A DNA stretch of 64,000 bases from contig DASVDH010000033.1 in the NCBI GenBank assembly GCA_036381195.1, positions 1 to 64,000 on the forward strand. Reading direction: 5' to 3'. The notes beneath the pieces were generated by a model. The model saw only the letters and a program-made list of their open reading frames with translations, was not told the DNA's origin and ran no database searches. The position numbers were made by a program, and so were the translations under genes. Position 1 is the first letter of the stretch. Every line of letters starts with the position of its first letter. Shown here piece after piece: positions 39,233 to 47,956 of this stretch. The DNA comes from RSA9 sp036381195 (GTDB lineage: Bacteria > Gemmatimonadota > Gemmatimonadetes > Longimicrobiales > RSA9).

Positions 39233-40477
39233 TCAGATCCTCCCCTGCTCCGCCGCGATCCGCTGCACCATCCCGAGCGCCAGGAAGGAGGCCAGCAGGA
39301 ACGAGCCCCCGTAGCTCAGGAACGGCAGCGGGATCCCCGTGATGGGCATCAGGCCGATCGTCATCCCGATGTTGACGATCACGTGGGCGAACCAGACCCC
39401 GAAGATACCGAAAACCACGATCCCGGCAAAGGGGTCCGCAACGCGCTCGGCGATCCGGGTCAGCCGCCAAAGGATCAGCCCGAAGACCAGGAGCACGCCC
39501 ACCGTCCCCACGAAGCCGAACTCCTCGCCGATCACGCTGAAGATGAAGTCGGTGTGTTGCTCCGGCAGGAACGCGAGCCGCTTCTGGGTCCCCAGCGTGA
39601 ATCCCTTGCCGAACAGGCCTCCGCTCCCGATCGCCACCCGCGACTGGATCAGGTGCCAGCCGGCGCCGCGCGGGTCCATCCCCGGGTCCAGGAACACCAT
39701 CAGCCGGGCCTGCTGGTAGGGCTCGAGGGAGTTCCACAGCGGCAGCGCGACCGCCCCCGCGGCCAGGTTGGCCGCGACCACGGACACGCCCTCCCACAGG
39801 TAGGCGCGGTACAGCCGCAGGAAGATGATCAGCGCGACCACATAGATGCTGAACAGCACGGAATGAAAGGAAAGGAAGAGGCCGACGATCGGGCTCAGCA
39901 GCATGGCCATCAGCCCGAGCGGCGTGCCGGCCCAGTACAGCGCCGCGATCAGCATGGCGCCGAAGACCATCGCGGTTCCCAGGTCGGGCTGCAGCATGAC
40001 CAGCCCCATCGGCAGCGCGACGACCGCGACCGGCTGCCAGAGCCCCCAGATCGACCGCGGCGGCTCCCGCCAGCGCCCCAGGACGCGCGCCAGCATGAGG
40101 ATGGTGGCGAGATTGGCGAACTGAGCGGGCTGGATCATGACCGGCCCGAGGTCGATCCAGCTCTTCGTCCCCCGGGCGGTGCCCAATCCCGTCCCGATGA
40201 CCAGCGTCGCCGCCAGCAGCACGATCCCCAGCGTGTAGGCGGGGATCGCCGCCCACTCCAGCCAGCGCGTCTGGATCCCCAGCACGACCAGGAGCGAAAC
40301 GACCGAGACGCCCAGCCAGAGGAGCTGCAGTCGCCAGGCACCCGCCACCGTCGGGTCCGGCACGTCGAGCTGGCCGGCCGAGTACACCATCGCGACGCCG
40401 AACAGGGAGAGCCCGACGACGAGCGCCGCCAGCAGCGGATCACCCAGGAGACGCCGCAGTCGTCCGATCACTCCCAC
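39233..40477 (-). CDS. rodA: Rod shape-determining protein RodA (SEDS glycosyltransferase)
   Basis: 414 residues, polytopic. SEDS-family peptidoglycan polymerase partner of PBP2. Signatures: KSWIDLGPVMIQPAQFANLA, LVMLQPDLGTAMVFG, GKGFTLGTQKRLAFLPEQHT (the conserved FLPE-H-T-D) and LPFLSYGGSFLLA. Its start overlaps the mrdA stop by 10 bases (40468-40477). Confidence 0.96.
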   Translation of the reverse strand: MGVIGRLRRLLGDPLLAALVVGLSLFGVAMVYSAGQLDVPDPTVAGAWRLQLLWLGVSVVSLLVVLGIQTRWLEWAAIPAYTLGIVLLAATLVIGTGLGTARGTKSWIDLGPVMIQPAQFANLATILMLARVLGRWREPPRSIWGLWQPVAVVALPMGLVMLQPDLGTAMVFGAMLIAALYWAGTPLGLMAMLLSPIVGLFLSFHSVLFSIYVVALIIFLRLYRAYLWEGVSVVAANLAAGAVALPLWNSLEPYQQARLMVFLDPGMDPRGAGWHLIQSRVAIGSGGLFGKGFTLGTQKRLAFLPEQHTDFIFSVIGEEFGFVGTVGVLLVFGLILWRLTRIAERVADPFAGIVVFGIFGVWFAHVIVNIGMTIGLMPITGIPLPFLSYGGSFLLASFLALGMVQRIAAEQGRI

Positions 40478-42318
40478 ACCGCCCAGGGCGCCGGGCGCCC
40501 CGCCATCAGGTGCTCGCGCAGGGTCTGCACCGAGTCCACCGGCATGCCGTGCCTCCGCCGCAAGTAGTAGTCCGCCGCCTTCGCCACGAGCGGCGCCGCG
40601 GTCCGCGAGCCGGACTCACCGAACTCGACGATCGCCGCCAGCGCGATTTCCGGCGCTCCCCCCTTGGGCCCCGCGATCCCGATGAACCAGGCGTGGTCCT
40701 TGCCATGCGGGTTCTGGGCCGTGCCGGTCTTCCCCAGCAGGTCCCAGTGCTCCAGCGAGGACAGGTGTGCCGTTCCGCCCGGCGAGACGACCCGCCGCAT
40801 GCCTTCGCGGATCCGCGCCAGGTTCTCGGGCGCGATGTTCAGGTTGATGCCGGCATCCGGACCTGCCGGCGCCAGCGAGTCCGCGGCGATCCGCGGCGGC
40901 GGCAGCTTCCCGTTGCCCGCGAGCGCGGCGGCGAAGTGTGCCATCTTCAACGGCGTCTGGTCGTTCGGACCCTGCCCGATCGCCAGGCTCAGCACCTCGG
41001 TCGGGGTCGCGTTGTAGCCGAAGCGCTCCCGCCACCAGCCCGGCCCGTCCGGGAACCGGCCGGCGGCCTCGAGCTCGGGCGGCAGGTCCACTCCGGTCTT
41101 GCGGGTGAAGCCCAGTCGGGAGGCCTCCTTCAGGAACCGCTCCAGCCCGATCTTCACCCCGAGCTGATAGAAGTAGACGTTGCAGGAGTTCGCGAGCGCG
41201 TCCGCGAGGTTCAGGTACCCGTGGCCGCGCGGCTCCCAGCACCGGAAGTACCGGTTGCCGTACGCCATGCCCCCACGGCACGGGATCGGCATGTAGGCGT
41301 CCGGGTCCACCAGCCCCAGATCCAGCGCGATCGCCGCCGTCGCAAGCTTGAAGGTCGAGCCCGGCGGGTAGAGGCCCGCGGCCGCGCGGTGCAGGAGCGG
41401 CCGCGCCCCGTCTGCCGTCAGCTGCCGCCAGTACGCCGGATCCACCCCTCCGACGAACTGGTTCGGGTCGTACCCCGGGCTCGAGTACATTGCCAGCACG
41501 TGCCCCGTCCCCGGCTCGATCGCCACCACCGCCCCCCGCATGTCGTCCGGGAAGATCTTCGCGATCCACTCCTGCAGGTCGAGGTCCAGGTAGAGGTGCA
41601 GGTCCTTGCCCGGCACGGGGGGAATCTTGGTTTGCGGCGCGTACTCGCCGACGATGCGGCCCAGCGCATCGACCTCGATGTAGCGCACCCCGGGCCAGCC
41701 CCCGAGGAGGTGCTCGTACTGCCGCTCCAGCCCGGCCTTCCCCACGAGCTGCCCGGCTGTGTAGTCCGCGAACTCCGGCTTCTGGAGCTCCGCTTCGCTG
41801 ATCTCCGCGACATACCCGATCAGGTGCGCCACCGCCTCCCCGGCCGGGTAGTGCCGCTTGGGTCGGGTGTCGATGTACACGCCCGGGAACATGAAATGCC
41901 GCTCCTCGAGCGCGGAGACCTGCTCGAACGTGAGATCGGAGGAGACCAGCAACGGCTGGACCGGCGCGGCGCGCTGCTTTTCCATGAGCTGCGCGATCCG
42001 GGCCTCGGTCAGCCCCAGGATCGGGGCCAGCCGCTGGAGGGTGTTGTACAGCGTGTCCCGCGGCGCAGGCAGCAGCGACAGCGCGTACCCGGGGATGTTC
42101 TCCGCCACGATCCGCCCGTTGCGGTCGTAGATCGTGCCGCGCGGCGCCGGGATCGGCAGCGGCCGCAGCCGGTTCGCTTCGGATTGGAGCGCGTACGTGT
42201 CGCTCCTGACCACCTGGGTCTGGAAGAACGCCAGCGCGAGCCCGCCCATCCCGGCAAGGATCACGGCCACCGCTCCCTGGGCACGGCGACGTCGCGCGTA
42301 GAGGTGGAACGGCTGCAT
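40468..42318 (-). CDS. mrdA: Penicillin-binding protein 2 (elongation transpeptidase)
   Basis: 616 residues. An N-terminal membrane helix (AVAVILAGMGGLALAFFQ) and the PBP dimerisation domain (IPAPRGTIYDRNGRIVAENI) lead to the transpeptidase. SxxK is PPGSTFK (Ser321, Lys324), SxN is SCN, and KTG is at 530-532 (LLGKTGTAQ). It crosslinks lateral-wall peptidoglycan with RodA and MreBCD. No good ribosome site is seen before the ATG. Confidence 0.97.
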   Translation of the reverse strand: MQPFHLYARRRRAQGAVAVILAGMGGLALAFFQTQVVRSDTYALQSEANRLRPLPIPAPRGTIYDRNGRIVAENIPGYALSLLPAPRDTLYNTLQRLAPILGLTEARIAQLMEKQRAAPVQPLLVSSDLTFEQVSALEERHFMFPGVYIDTRPKRHYPAGEAVAHLIGYVAEISEAELQKPEFADYTAGQLVGKAGLERQYEHLLGGWPGVRYIEVDALGRIVGEYAPQTKIPPVPGKDLHLYLDLDLQEWIAKIFPDDMRGAVVAIEPGTGHVLAMYSSPGYDPNQFVGGVDPAYWRQLTADGARPLLHRAAAGLYPPGSTFKLATAAIALDLGLVDPDAYMPIPCRGGMAYGNRYFRCWEPRGHGYLNLADALANSCNVYFYQLGVKIGLERFLKEASRLGFTRKTGVDLPPELEAAGRFPDGPGWWRERFGYNATPTEVLSLAIGQGPNDQTPLKMAHFAAALAGNGKLPPPRIAADSLAPAGPDAGINLNIAPENLARIREGMRRVVSPGGTAHLSSLEHWDLLGKTGTAQNPHGKDHAWFIGIAGPKGGAPEIALAAIVEFGESGSRTAAPLVAKAADYYLRRRHGMPVDSVQTLREHLMAGRPAPWAVWE

Positions 42319-42350
42319 GATTTCGTACGAGGAGGATCAGGATGCCGGTT

Positions 42351-42390
42351 CGGTGGAGCGAGCGGCGGCGGCGCCCCGGTCGCTCCACCG
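42351..42390 (-). terminator. Stem-loop between mreD and mrdA
   Basis: A perfect 11-bp inverted repeat, CGGTGGAGCGA (42351-42361) and TCGCTCCACCG (42380-42390), starts two bases after the mreD stop. No U-tract. It may tune mrdA expression or define an RNA processing end. Confidence 0.48.
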
Positions 42391-42392
42391 CA

Positions 42393-42878
42393 TCAGCGTT
42401 CTCCGGTCACCGAGCGGTATGCGGCCATCGCCGCAACGCCCGCCACGGCAGCGTAGAGCGCCGCCAACGGGGCGAAGACCAGCAGCCAGACCGCGGTCCC
42501 CCCGTGGTCGGGCGTGCCGGACAGCAGGAAGAAGATCGCGTCGTGCAGCCACTTGCCGCTGAACAGGTAGACCAGGAGGAAGACCGCGCTGTCTCCTACG
42601 AACAGGTCCCTCGAGCGGGCGCCCAGGTACCCCAGCAGCGTCATCGTCAGGGCTTCCGCACCGAACGCGTCCAGCGAGAGCGAGTCCTGGAGCAAACCCA
42701 GGCCGAACCCGAGGCCAGCCGCAACGGAAGCGCGCACCCGCCGCCCGCTGAGGAGCACCGCCGGCGTCAGGAGGTCCGGCGCGGCCGCCCCCAGGCCGAC
42801 GGCGAGGTGCAGCGCGAAATGCGTGATCACCAAGAGCGCGATGAGCGCCCAGAACGGCCAGTTCCGATCGGACATCAT
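42393..42878 (-). CDS. mreD: Rod shape-determining protein MreD
   Basis: 161 residues, four to five hydrophobic segments (NWPFWALIALLVITHFALHL, SVAAGLGFGLGLLQDSLSL, AVWLLVFAPLAALYAAVAG). GLGLLQDSLSLDAFGAEALT is the MreD signature region. Position after mreC and before mrdA supports the call. It starts at a tandem ATG two bases after mreC. Confidence 0.88.
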   Translation of the reverse strand: MMSDRNWPFWALIALLVITHFALHLAVGLGAAAPDLLTPAVLLSGRRVRASVAAGLGFGLGLLQDSLSLDAFGAEALTMTLLGYLGARSRDLFVGDSAVFLLVYLFSGKWLHDAIFFLLSGTPDHGGTAVWLLVFAPLAALYAAVAGVAAMAAYRSVTGER

Positions 42879-42880
42879 GG

Positions 42881-43786
42881 CTACCGGGTCCCCGCCCCGC
42901 CCTCCTCCGCCGCTCCGGCTTCCTGCGTGTCGGCCGGCGCGTCCGCCTGCCACAGCGGCGACAGGTCCCCGGTCTCACCCTCCCGCCGGATCGCCACGAT
43001 CACGTGCGTCACGCCTTCCGGCCGCACGGCCGGGCGCAGCAGGTAGTTCTTGCGCCATCCCGTATCCGCCTCGTCGATGCCCACCACCGTCCCCAGCGGA
43101 ATGCCCCGCGGGTAGATCCCGCCGCGGCCGGTCGTCACGACCCGCGTCCCGGGCCGGATGTCCGTGTGGAACGGCGCCCCGGTCAACGTCAGCAGGTCCT
43201 CTTCCCGGAAGCGGCCCCGCCTCGGCTCGACGATTCCGTACGCATCGCCATCTGCGGTCATCGCGCTCGCGCGGAAATGCGGATGTGTCCAGTCGATCCC
43301 CTGTGCAGTGTGCTCTTCGACCGCCTGGATGACCCCCAGCAGCCCGCCCGCCGCCAGCACCGGGCTGCCCACCACCACCCCGTCACGCGCACCGATGTCG
43401 ATGAAGAACGTGCTCTCCGCTCCCGGCACTCCAGCGCGGACCAGCTCCGCGGGCCGGAAGTCGGGCTCCGCCCGGCTGCGCAGGCCCAGCAGCGCCCGCA
43501 GCCGCCTGTTCTCCTCCGCCAGGCTCGCCTGCGCCGCCACCACGGCCGCCAGCGAATCCCGCTCCGCACGGAGCTGGCTCACATCGACGCTCCGCGCCCG
43601 CCGCGCCACGAGCTCCGCCTGCACGGCGAGGAACGGCCGCAACGCTGTCCCGCGAATGGCACTCCTGAGGGGGGTCTGGTACGACGCAGGCACGAGGAGC
43701 AGGAGGAGCGCCAGAAGGAGGAACCCGCCCGCGATCGCCGCATCGCGCCTCCGCCCCCTACGTGTGCCGTCGAAGTAGTTCCCCAC
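42881..43786 (-). CDS. mreC: Rod shape-determining protein MreC
   Basis: 301 residues. One membrane helix near 17-34 and a coiled coil (about 66-100) precede the two-beta-barrel domain with STFFIDIGARDGVVVGSPVL and FHTDIRPGTRVVTTGRGG. It is the periplasmic scaffold of the elongasome. The start is a GTG directly abutting the mreB TAA. Confidence 0.94.
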   Translation of the reverse strand: MGNYFDGTRRGRRRDAAIAGGFLLLALLLLLVPASYQTPLRSAIRGTALRPFLAVQAELVARRARSVDVSQLRAERDSLAAVVAAQASLAEENRRLRALLGLRSRAEPDFRPAELVRAGVPGAESTFFIDIGARDGVVVGSPVLAAGGLLGVIQAVEEHTAQGIDWTHPHFRASAMTADGDAYGIVEPRRGRFREEDLLTLTGAPFHTDIRPGTRVVTTGRGGIYPRGIPLGTVVGIDEADTGWRKNYLLRPAVRPEGVTHVIVAIRREGETGDLSPLWQADAPADTQEAGAAEEGGAGTR

Positions 43787-44830
43787 TTATGTCGTCAGTA
43801 CGCTGCGATACTTCTCGAGGTCGTCCAGGATCTTACCGGCGCCGCGCACCACGCACGTCAACGGCTCCTCGTCCACGTGGATCGGCAGGTTCGTCTCGTG
43901 GGCGAGCAACTGGTCCAGACCCCGGATCAGCGAGCCGCCCCCCGTCATCACGATCCCGCGGTCCACGATGTCCGCCGCGAGCTCGGGCGGCGTGATCTCG
44001 AGCGCCCGCCGCACCGCCTCCACGATCTGCTGGATCGGCTCCTGGATGCACTCCCGGATCTCCTGCGAGTGCACCCGCACCGTCTTCGGGATTCCGCTCA
44101 CCAGGTCCCGGCCCTTCACCTCCATCTCCCGCTCCTCCCCGTTGTTGAAGGCCGAGCCGATCTGGATCTTGATTGCCTCTGCCGTCGGCTCCCCGATCAG
44201 CAGGTTGTAGTTCTTCCTCAGGAACGTCACGATCGCGTTGTCGATCTCGTCTCCCCCCACCCGGATCGAGGTGTCCGACACGATCCCGTTCAGGGCGATC
44301 ACTGCAATTTCCGTGGTCCCGCCGCCGATGTCGATCACCATGTTGCCCGTCGGCGTGTCCACCGGCAGCCCCACGCCGATCGCCGCCGCCATCGGCTCCG
44401 CCACCATGTACACCGCCTTCGCCCCGGCCGCCGTCGCGCTCGACCGCACCGCCCGCCGCTCCAGCTCCGTGATCCCCGATGGCACGCCCACCACCACCCG
44501 CGGGCTGATCTTGAACAGCCGCTTGGACGTCACCTGACGCAAGAAATGGCGCAGCATGAGCTCGGTGATGTCCACATCCGCGATCACGCCATCCTTGAGC
44601 GGCCGGACCGCCATGATGCCCTCCGGCGTCCGGCCCAGCATCCGCTTGGCCTCCAGCCCGATGCCTTTCGGCTTGTTCGTCGACCGCTCCACCGCGACCA
44701 CCGACGGTTCATTCAAAACAATCCCCTCGCCTTTGACGTAGACGAGGGTGTTCGCGGTGCCGAGGTCAACAGCAATGTCGTTGACCGGGAGCAGCCGTCC
44801 CGAGTTCAACAGGTTCCGGAGCCGCATCAT
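43787..44830 (-). CDS. mreB: Actin-like rod shape-determining protein MreB
   Basis: 347 residues. NDIAVDLGTANTLVYVKGEG (phosphate 1), IDIGGGTTEIAVIALNG (phosphate 2) and VMTGGGSLIRGLDQLL (adenosine motif) are present. It is a cytoskeletal filament that orients cell-wall synthesis. It heads the long mreB-to-guaA array. The start is a tandem ATG; a GGGACAG site lies upstream. Confidence 0.97.
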   Translation of the reverse strand: MMRLRNLLNSGRLLPVNDIAVDLGTANTLVYVKGEGIVLNEPSVVAVERSTNKPKGIGLEAKRMLGRTPEGIMAVRPLKDGVIADVDITELMLRHFLRQVTSKRLFKISPRVVVGVPSGITELERRAVRSSATAAGAKAVYMVAEPMAAAIGVGLPVDTPTGNMVIDIGGGTTEIAVIALNGIVSDTSIRVGGDEIDNAIVTFLRKNYNLLIGEPTAEAIKIQIGSAFNNGEEREMEVKGRDLVSGIPKTVRVHSQEIRECIQEPIQQIVEAVRRALEITPPELAADIVDRGIVMTGGGSLIRGLDQLLAHETNLPIHVDEEPLTCVVRGAGKILDDLEKYRSVLTT

Positions 44831-44932
44831 CTGTCCCAGACCGACCCGCCGATAGTGCCCGCAGGGGAGCCCGCGCGCCTGCCCGCGCCAACGCGGGTAC
44901 GCACCTGCTCACGTGCCTCGGGGAGAGTCATC

Positions 44933-44961
44933 AAGTTAACCATCACGGGTTCTAGCGGCAA
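44933..44961 (-). promoter_or_regulatory. Putative promoter before mreB
   Basis: In the 289-base GC-rich gap between dut and mreB, the only AT-richer patch gives minus-strand TTGCCG (44956-44961), 17 bases, TAACTT (44933-44938). It resembles the TTGxxx-N17/18-TAxxxT elements before valS and the Fe-S carrier gene, but the match is modest. Confidence 0.35.
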
Positions 44962-45119
44962 GCCGCATGCGCGCTCGTGTCCCCCGCCTCCGGCCCGGCC
45001 GGCCCCGACCCGGGGGCGGCCCGGGCCCGCTCCCGGCTCGGCCCCGCGGAGCCCCCGCCGGTGCGATGGCGCGTGTCGCCCCGGGGACGGGGCCGGGCCG
45101 GAGCCAGCGGGCGGCGGGC

Positions 45120-45569
45120 CTACCGGCCGGTGCTGCCGAAGCCCCCCTCGCCCCGTGCCGTGGGAGGCAGGGCGTCCGCCTCCTCCCACTCGATCCGCGG
45201 GACCACCGCGACCAGGAGCTGCGCGATCCGCTCCCCGTGCTCGATCTCCTGCGGCTCCCGGTCCAGGTTGATCAGCGGGATCCGGATCTCCCCGCGGTAG
45301 TCGCTGTCGATCGTGCACGGCGTGTTCACGATGCTGATCCCGCGCCGCAGTGCAAGCCCGGACCGCGGCCGGATCTGGGCCTCCGTCCCCGGCGGCAGAG
45401 CGATCGCCAGCCCGGTCGGCACGAGCTGCCGGCCGAGCGGCGGCAGGACGAACGTCGGGCCCGCGTTCCTCAGGTCCACGGCCGCCGAGCCCTCCGTCGC
45501 GTACGCCGGGAGGGGCCACCCGGCCGGGTAGTTCTCCAGTCTGCGGACCAGGACCTTGATGGGACCCAC
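45120..45569 (-). CDS. dut: Deoxyuridine 5'-triphosphate nucleotidohydrolase
   Basis: 149 residues, trimeric dUTPase. Five motifs are visible: EGSAAVDLRN, RPRSGLALRRG, TIDSDYRGEI (catalytic Asp), GERIAQLLV and the C-terminal ARGEGGFGSTG. A Cys (NTPCTIDSDYRG) stands where many have Gly. It removes dUTP. Last gene of the extended rimP operon. Confidence 0.96.
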   Translation of the reverse strand: MGPIKVLVRRLENYPAGWPLPAYATEGSAAVDLRNAGPTFVLPPLGRQLVPTGLAIALPPGTEAQIRPRSGLALRRGISIVNTPCTIDSDYRGEIRIPLINLDREPQEIEHGERIAQLLVAVVPRIEWEEADALPPTARGEGGFGSTGR

Positions 45570-45573
45570 GGCC

Positions 45574-46695
45574 TCAGAGGACCTGCTCGACCGGCGTGTA
45601 CGGCAACCCGAACGCCTCCGCGACGCCCGGGTACGTCACTTTCCCGTCCACCACGTTGACGCCCAGCGCGAGCGAGCGGTCGCCCCGGCAGGCCTCCCGC
45701 CACCCCTTGTTGGCCAGCGTCAGCGCGTACGGGAACGTGGCGTTCGTCAGCGCGAGCGTCGAGGTGTAGGGCACCGCGCCGGGCATGTTCGCCACGCCGT
45801 AATGGATCACCCCGTCCACCACGTAGATCGGGTCCTCGTGCGTCGTCGGCCGGATCGTCTCGACGCAGCCGCCCTGGTCCACGGCCACGTCCACCACCAC
45901 GGCGCCCTTCTTCATGCGCTTCAGGTCCTCGCGCCGCACCAGGTTGGGCGCCTTCGCCCCGGGCAGCAGCACCGCCCCGATCAGCAGGTCCGCCTGCTCC
46001 AGTTGCGCCAGGATGTTGTGCCGGTTGGAGTACAGCAGCATCACGTTGGCGGGCATGACCTCCGAGAGGTAGCGGAGGCGGTTCAGCGAGACATCCAGGA
46101 TCACCACGCGCGCGCCCAGCCCCGCCGCCATGCGCGCCGCGTTCGACCCCACGGTCCCGCCGCCCAGGATCACCACCGTGGCCGGCGCCACCCCCGGCAC
46201 GCCGCCCAGCAGGACGCCGCGCCCGCCGAAGTACTTCTCCAGGTACTTCGCGCCCTGCTGGACCGCCAGCCGGCCGGCCACCTCGCTCATCGGCGTGAGC
46301 AGCGGCAGCTCGCCCGTCGGCAACTGGACCGTTTCGTAGGCGATCGCCACCGCGCCGGACTCCATGACGGCGCGCGTCAGCTGCTCCGAGGCGGCGAAGT
46401 GGAAGTAGGTGAAGATCACCTGGTCGCGCCGCATCAGCGGCCACTCCGGCTCGATCGGCTCCTTCACCTTCAGGATCATCTCGGCGCCTTCCCACACCGC
46501 CGCCGCCCCGTCCACGACGGTCGCGCCCGCCCGCGCGTACGCATCGTCATCGAATCCGCTGCCCTCGCCCGCGCCCCGCTCCACCAGCACCCGATGCCCT
46601 GCATGTACCAGCGCCTCCGCGCCCGCCGGCACCAGCGCGACGCGGTTCTCGTTCGTCTTGATCTCCTTCGGTACGCCGATGACCATGTCGTTCAC
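45574..46695 (-). CDS. ald: Alanine dehydrogenase
   Basis: 373 residues. NAD-dependent L-alanine/pyruvate interconversion. VIGVPKEIKTNENRVALVPA, IFTYFHFAASEQLTRAVMES, VVILGGGTVGSNAARMAAGLG (NAD-binding) and ANMPGAVPYTSTLALTNATF are diagnostic. Four bases separate it from dut. Confidence 0.96.
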   Translation of the reverse strand: MNDMVIGVPKEIKTNENRVALVPAGAEALVHAGHRVLVERGAGEGSGFDDDAYARAGATVVDGAAAVWEGAEMILKVKEPIEPEWPLMRRDQVIFTYFHFAASEQLTRAVMESGAVAIAYETVQLPTGELPLLTPMSEVAGRLAVQQGAKYLEKYFGGRGVLLGGVPGVAPATVVILGGGTVGSNAARMAAGLGARVVILDVSLNRLRYLSEVMPANVMLLYSNRHNILAQLEQADLLIGAVLLPGAKAPNLVRREDLKRMKKGAVVVDVAVDQGGCVETIRPTTHEDPIYVVDGVIHYGVANMPGAVPYTSTLALTNATFPYALTLANKGWREACRGDRSLALGVNVVDGKVTYPGVAEAFGLPYTPVEQVL

Positions 46696-46714
46696 CCGAG
46701 GGAATAGGATCTGT

Positions 46715-47950
46715 TCAGGACGTAGGGCCGAGCCGCAGCACCACCTGCCGCTCCGGGTCGAGGTACTCCGCTACGGCCGCCACGTCGTCCAGGGTCACGG
46801 CATCCACGCGGGCCATCAGCTCGTCCAGCGTCATGAACGGCTCGTCGTACAGCGCAAACCCCGCCAGCCGATGCAGTCGCGCACCGCTGGACTCCAGCGA
46901 CAGGACCAGTTGGCCCTTCACCTGCCCCTTCGCATCGTCCAGCTCTTCAGCCGTGAGACCCTCGCCGGCTACCCGCGCCAGCTCCGCGCGGATGACCTCC
47001 ACCGCCCGGTCCGCCCATTCCGGCCGCGTACCCACGTACACGCCGACCTGCCCCGCATCCGTGTAGAACGACTGGAACGAATAGACCGCGTAGGCCAGCC
47101 CCAACTCCTCCCGCACGCGCTGGAACAGCCGGGAGCTCATCCCTCCGCCAAACGCGTTCGACAGCAGCACCAGCGCGTAGCGCCGCGGATCGCCGTGCGG
47201 GAACGTCCGCGCTCCGAACACCACGTGCGTTTGCGACGTCGCGCGCTCGACCCGCACCTCGCGGCCCCCCGTCTCCTCTGGCACCGGCGGCCGCGCAGCC
47301 CTCGCGCCGTCTGCCGCCTCCCCGAACAGCTCCGCCACCCGGGCCACCACCGCGTCGTGGCGGATATTGCCCGCCGCCGCCACCAGCAAGTTCGGCCGGC
47401 GATACGTCCGCTCGTGCAGGCGCCGCAGGTCTGCCGCGGTCAGCGCGCCCACCGTGGCCCGCGTGCCCAGGATGCTGTAGCCGTAGGGATGCTCGCCCCA
47501 GAGGGCCTGCGCATGGAGGTCGAACACCAGGTCGTCCGGCGTGTCCTCCACCGTGGAGATCTCCTCGAGCACGACCTCGCGCTCGAGCTCGAGGTCCTCC
47601 TCCCGCAGCAACGGGTGCAGCACCAGGTCCGCCAGCACGTCCAGTGCCACGTCCAGGTGCTCGTCGAGCGTCCGTGCCTGGAAGCTGGTGTACTCCCTGG
47701 TGGTATACGCGTCGAGGGAACCGCCGAGCCGCTCCAGCACCAGCGCGAGCTCACGCGCGCTCCGCCGCCGCGTCCCCTTGAACACCATGTGCTCGAGGAG
47801 ATGGCTCACGCCCATCTCGGCCGCCGACTCGTACACCGACCCCGCACGCACCCACACCCCGGCGGACACCGAGCGGACGCCCGGCATCTCCTCCGTCAGC
47901 ACGACCAGCCCGCCGCCGAGCTCCGCGCGCGCGAAACGATCCCCGTCCAA
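46715..47950 (-). CDS. M16-family (pitrilysin) zinc peptidase
   Basis: 411 residues. The inverted zinc motif HxxEH is HLLEH (His50, Glu53, His54) with the third ligand around Glu129/130. The C-terminal half has the R/Y pair region (GGMSSRLFQRVREELGLAYA). Similar to the YmxG/PqqL-like peptidases that often lie downstream of pnp in bacteria. Cytoplasmic, no signal peptide. Substrate unknown. Confidence 0.92.
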   Translation of the reverse strand: MDGDRFARAELGGGLVVLTEEMPGVRSVSAGVWVRAGSVYESAAEMGVSHLLEHMVFKGTRRRSARELALVLERLGGSLDAYTTREYTSFQARTLDEHLDVALDVLADLVLHPLLREEDLELEREVVLEEISTVEDTPDDLVFDLHAQALWGEHPYGYSILGTRATVGALTAADLRRLHERTYRRPNLLVAAAGNIRHDAVVARVAELFGEAADGARAARPPVPEETGGREVRVERATSQTHVVFGARTFPHGDPRRYALVLLSNAFGGGMSSRLFQRVREELGLAYAVYSFQSFYTDAGQVGVYVGTRPEWADRAVEVIRAELARVAGEGLTAEELDDAKGQVKGQLVLSLESSGARLHRLAGFALYDEPFMTLDELMARVDAVTLDDVAAVAEYLDPERQVVLRLGPTS

Positions 47951-47956
47951 ACCGCC

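Noticed and set aside
44827..44943. 38-codon open frame ending in ATGA overlap with mreB
   Set aside because: Could be a leader peptide, but it has no ribosome-binding site and overlaps the putative promoter; evidence too thin.
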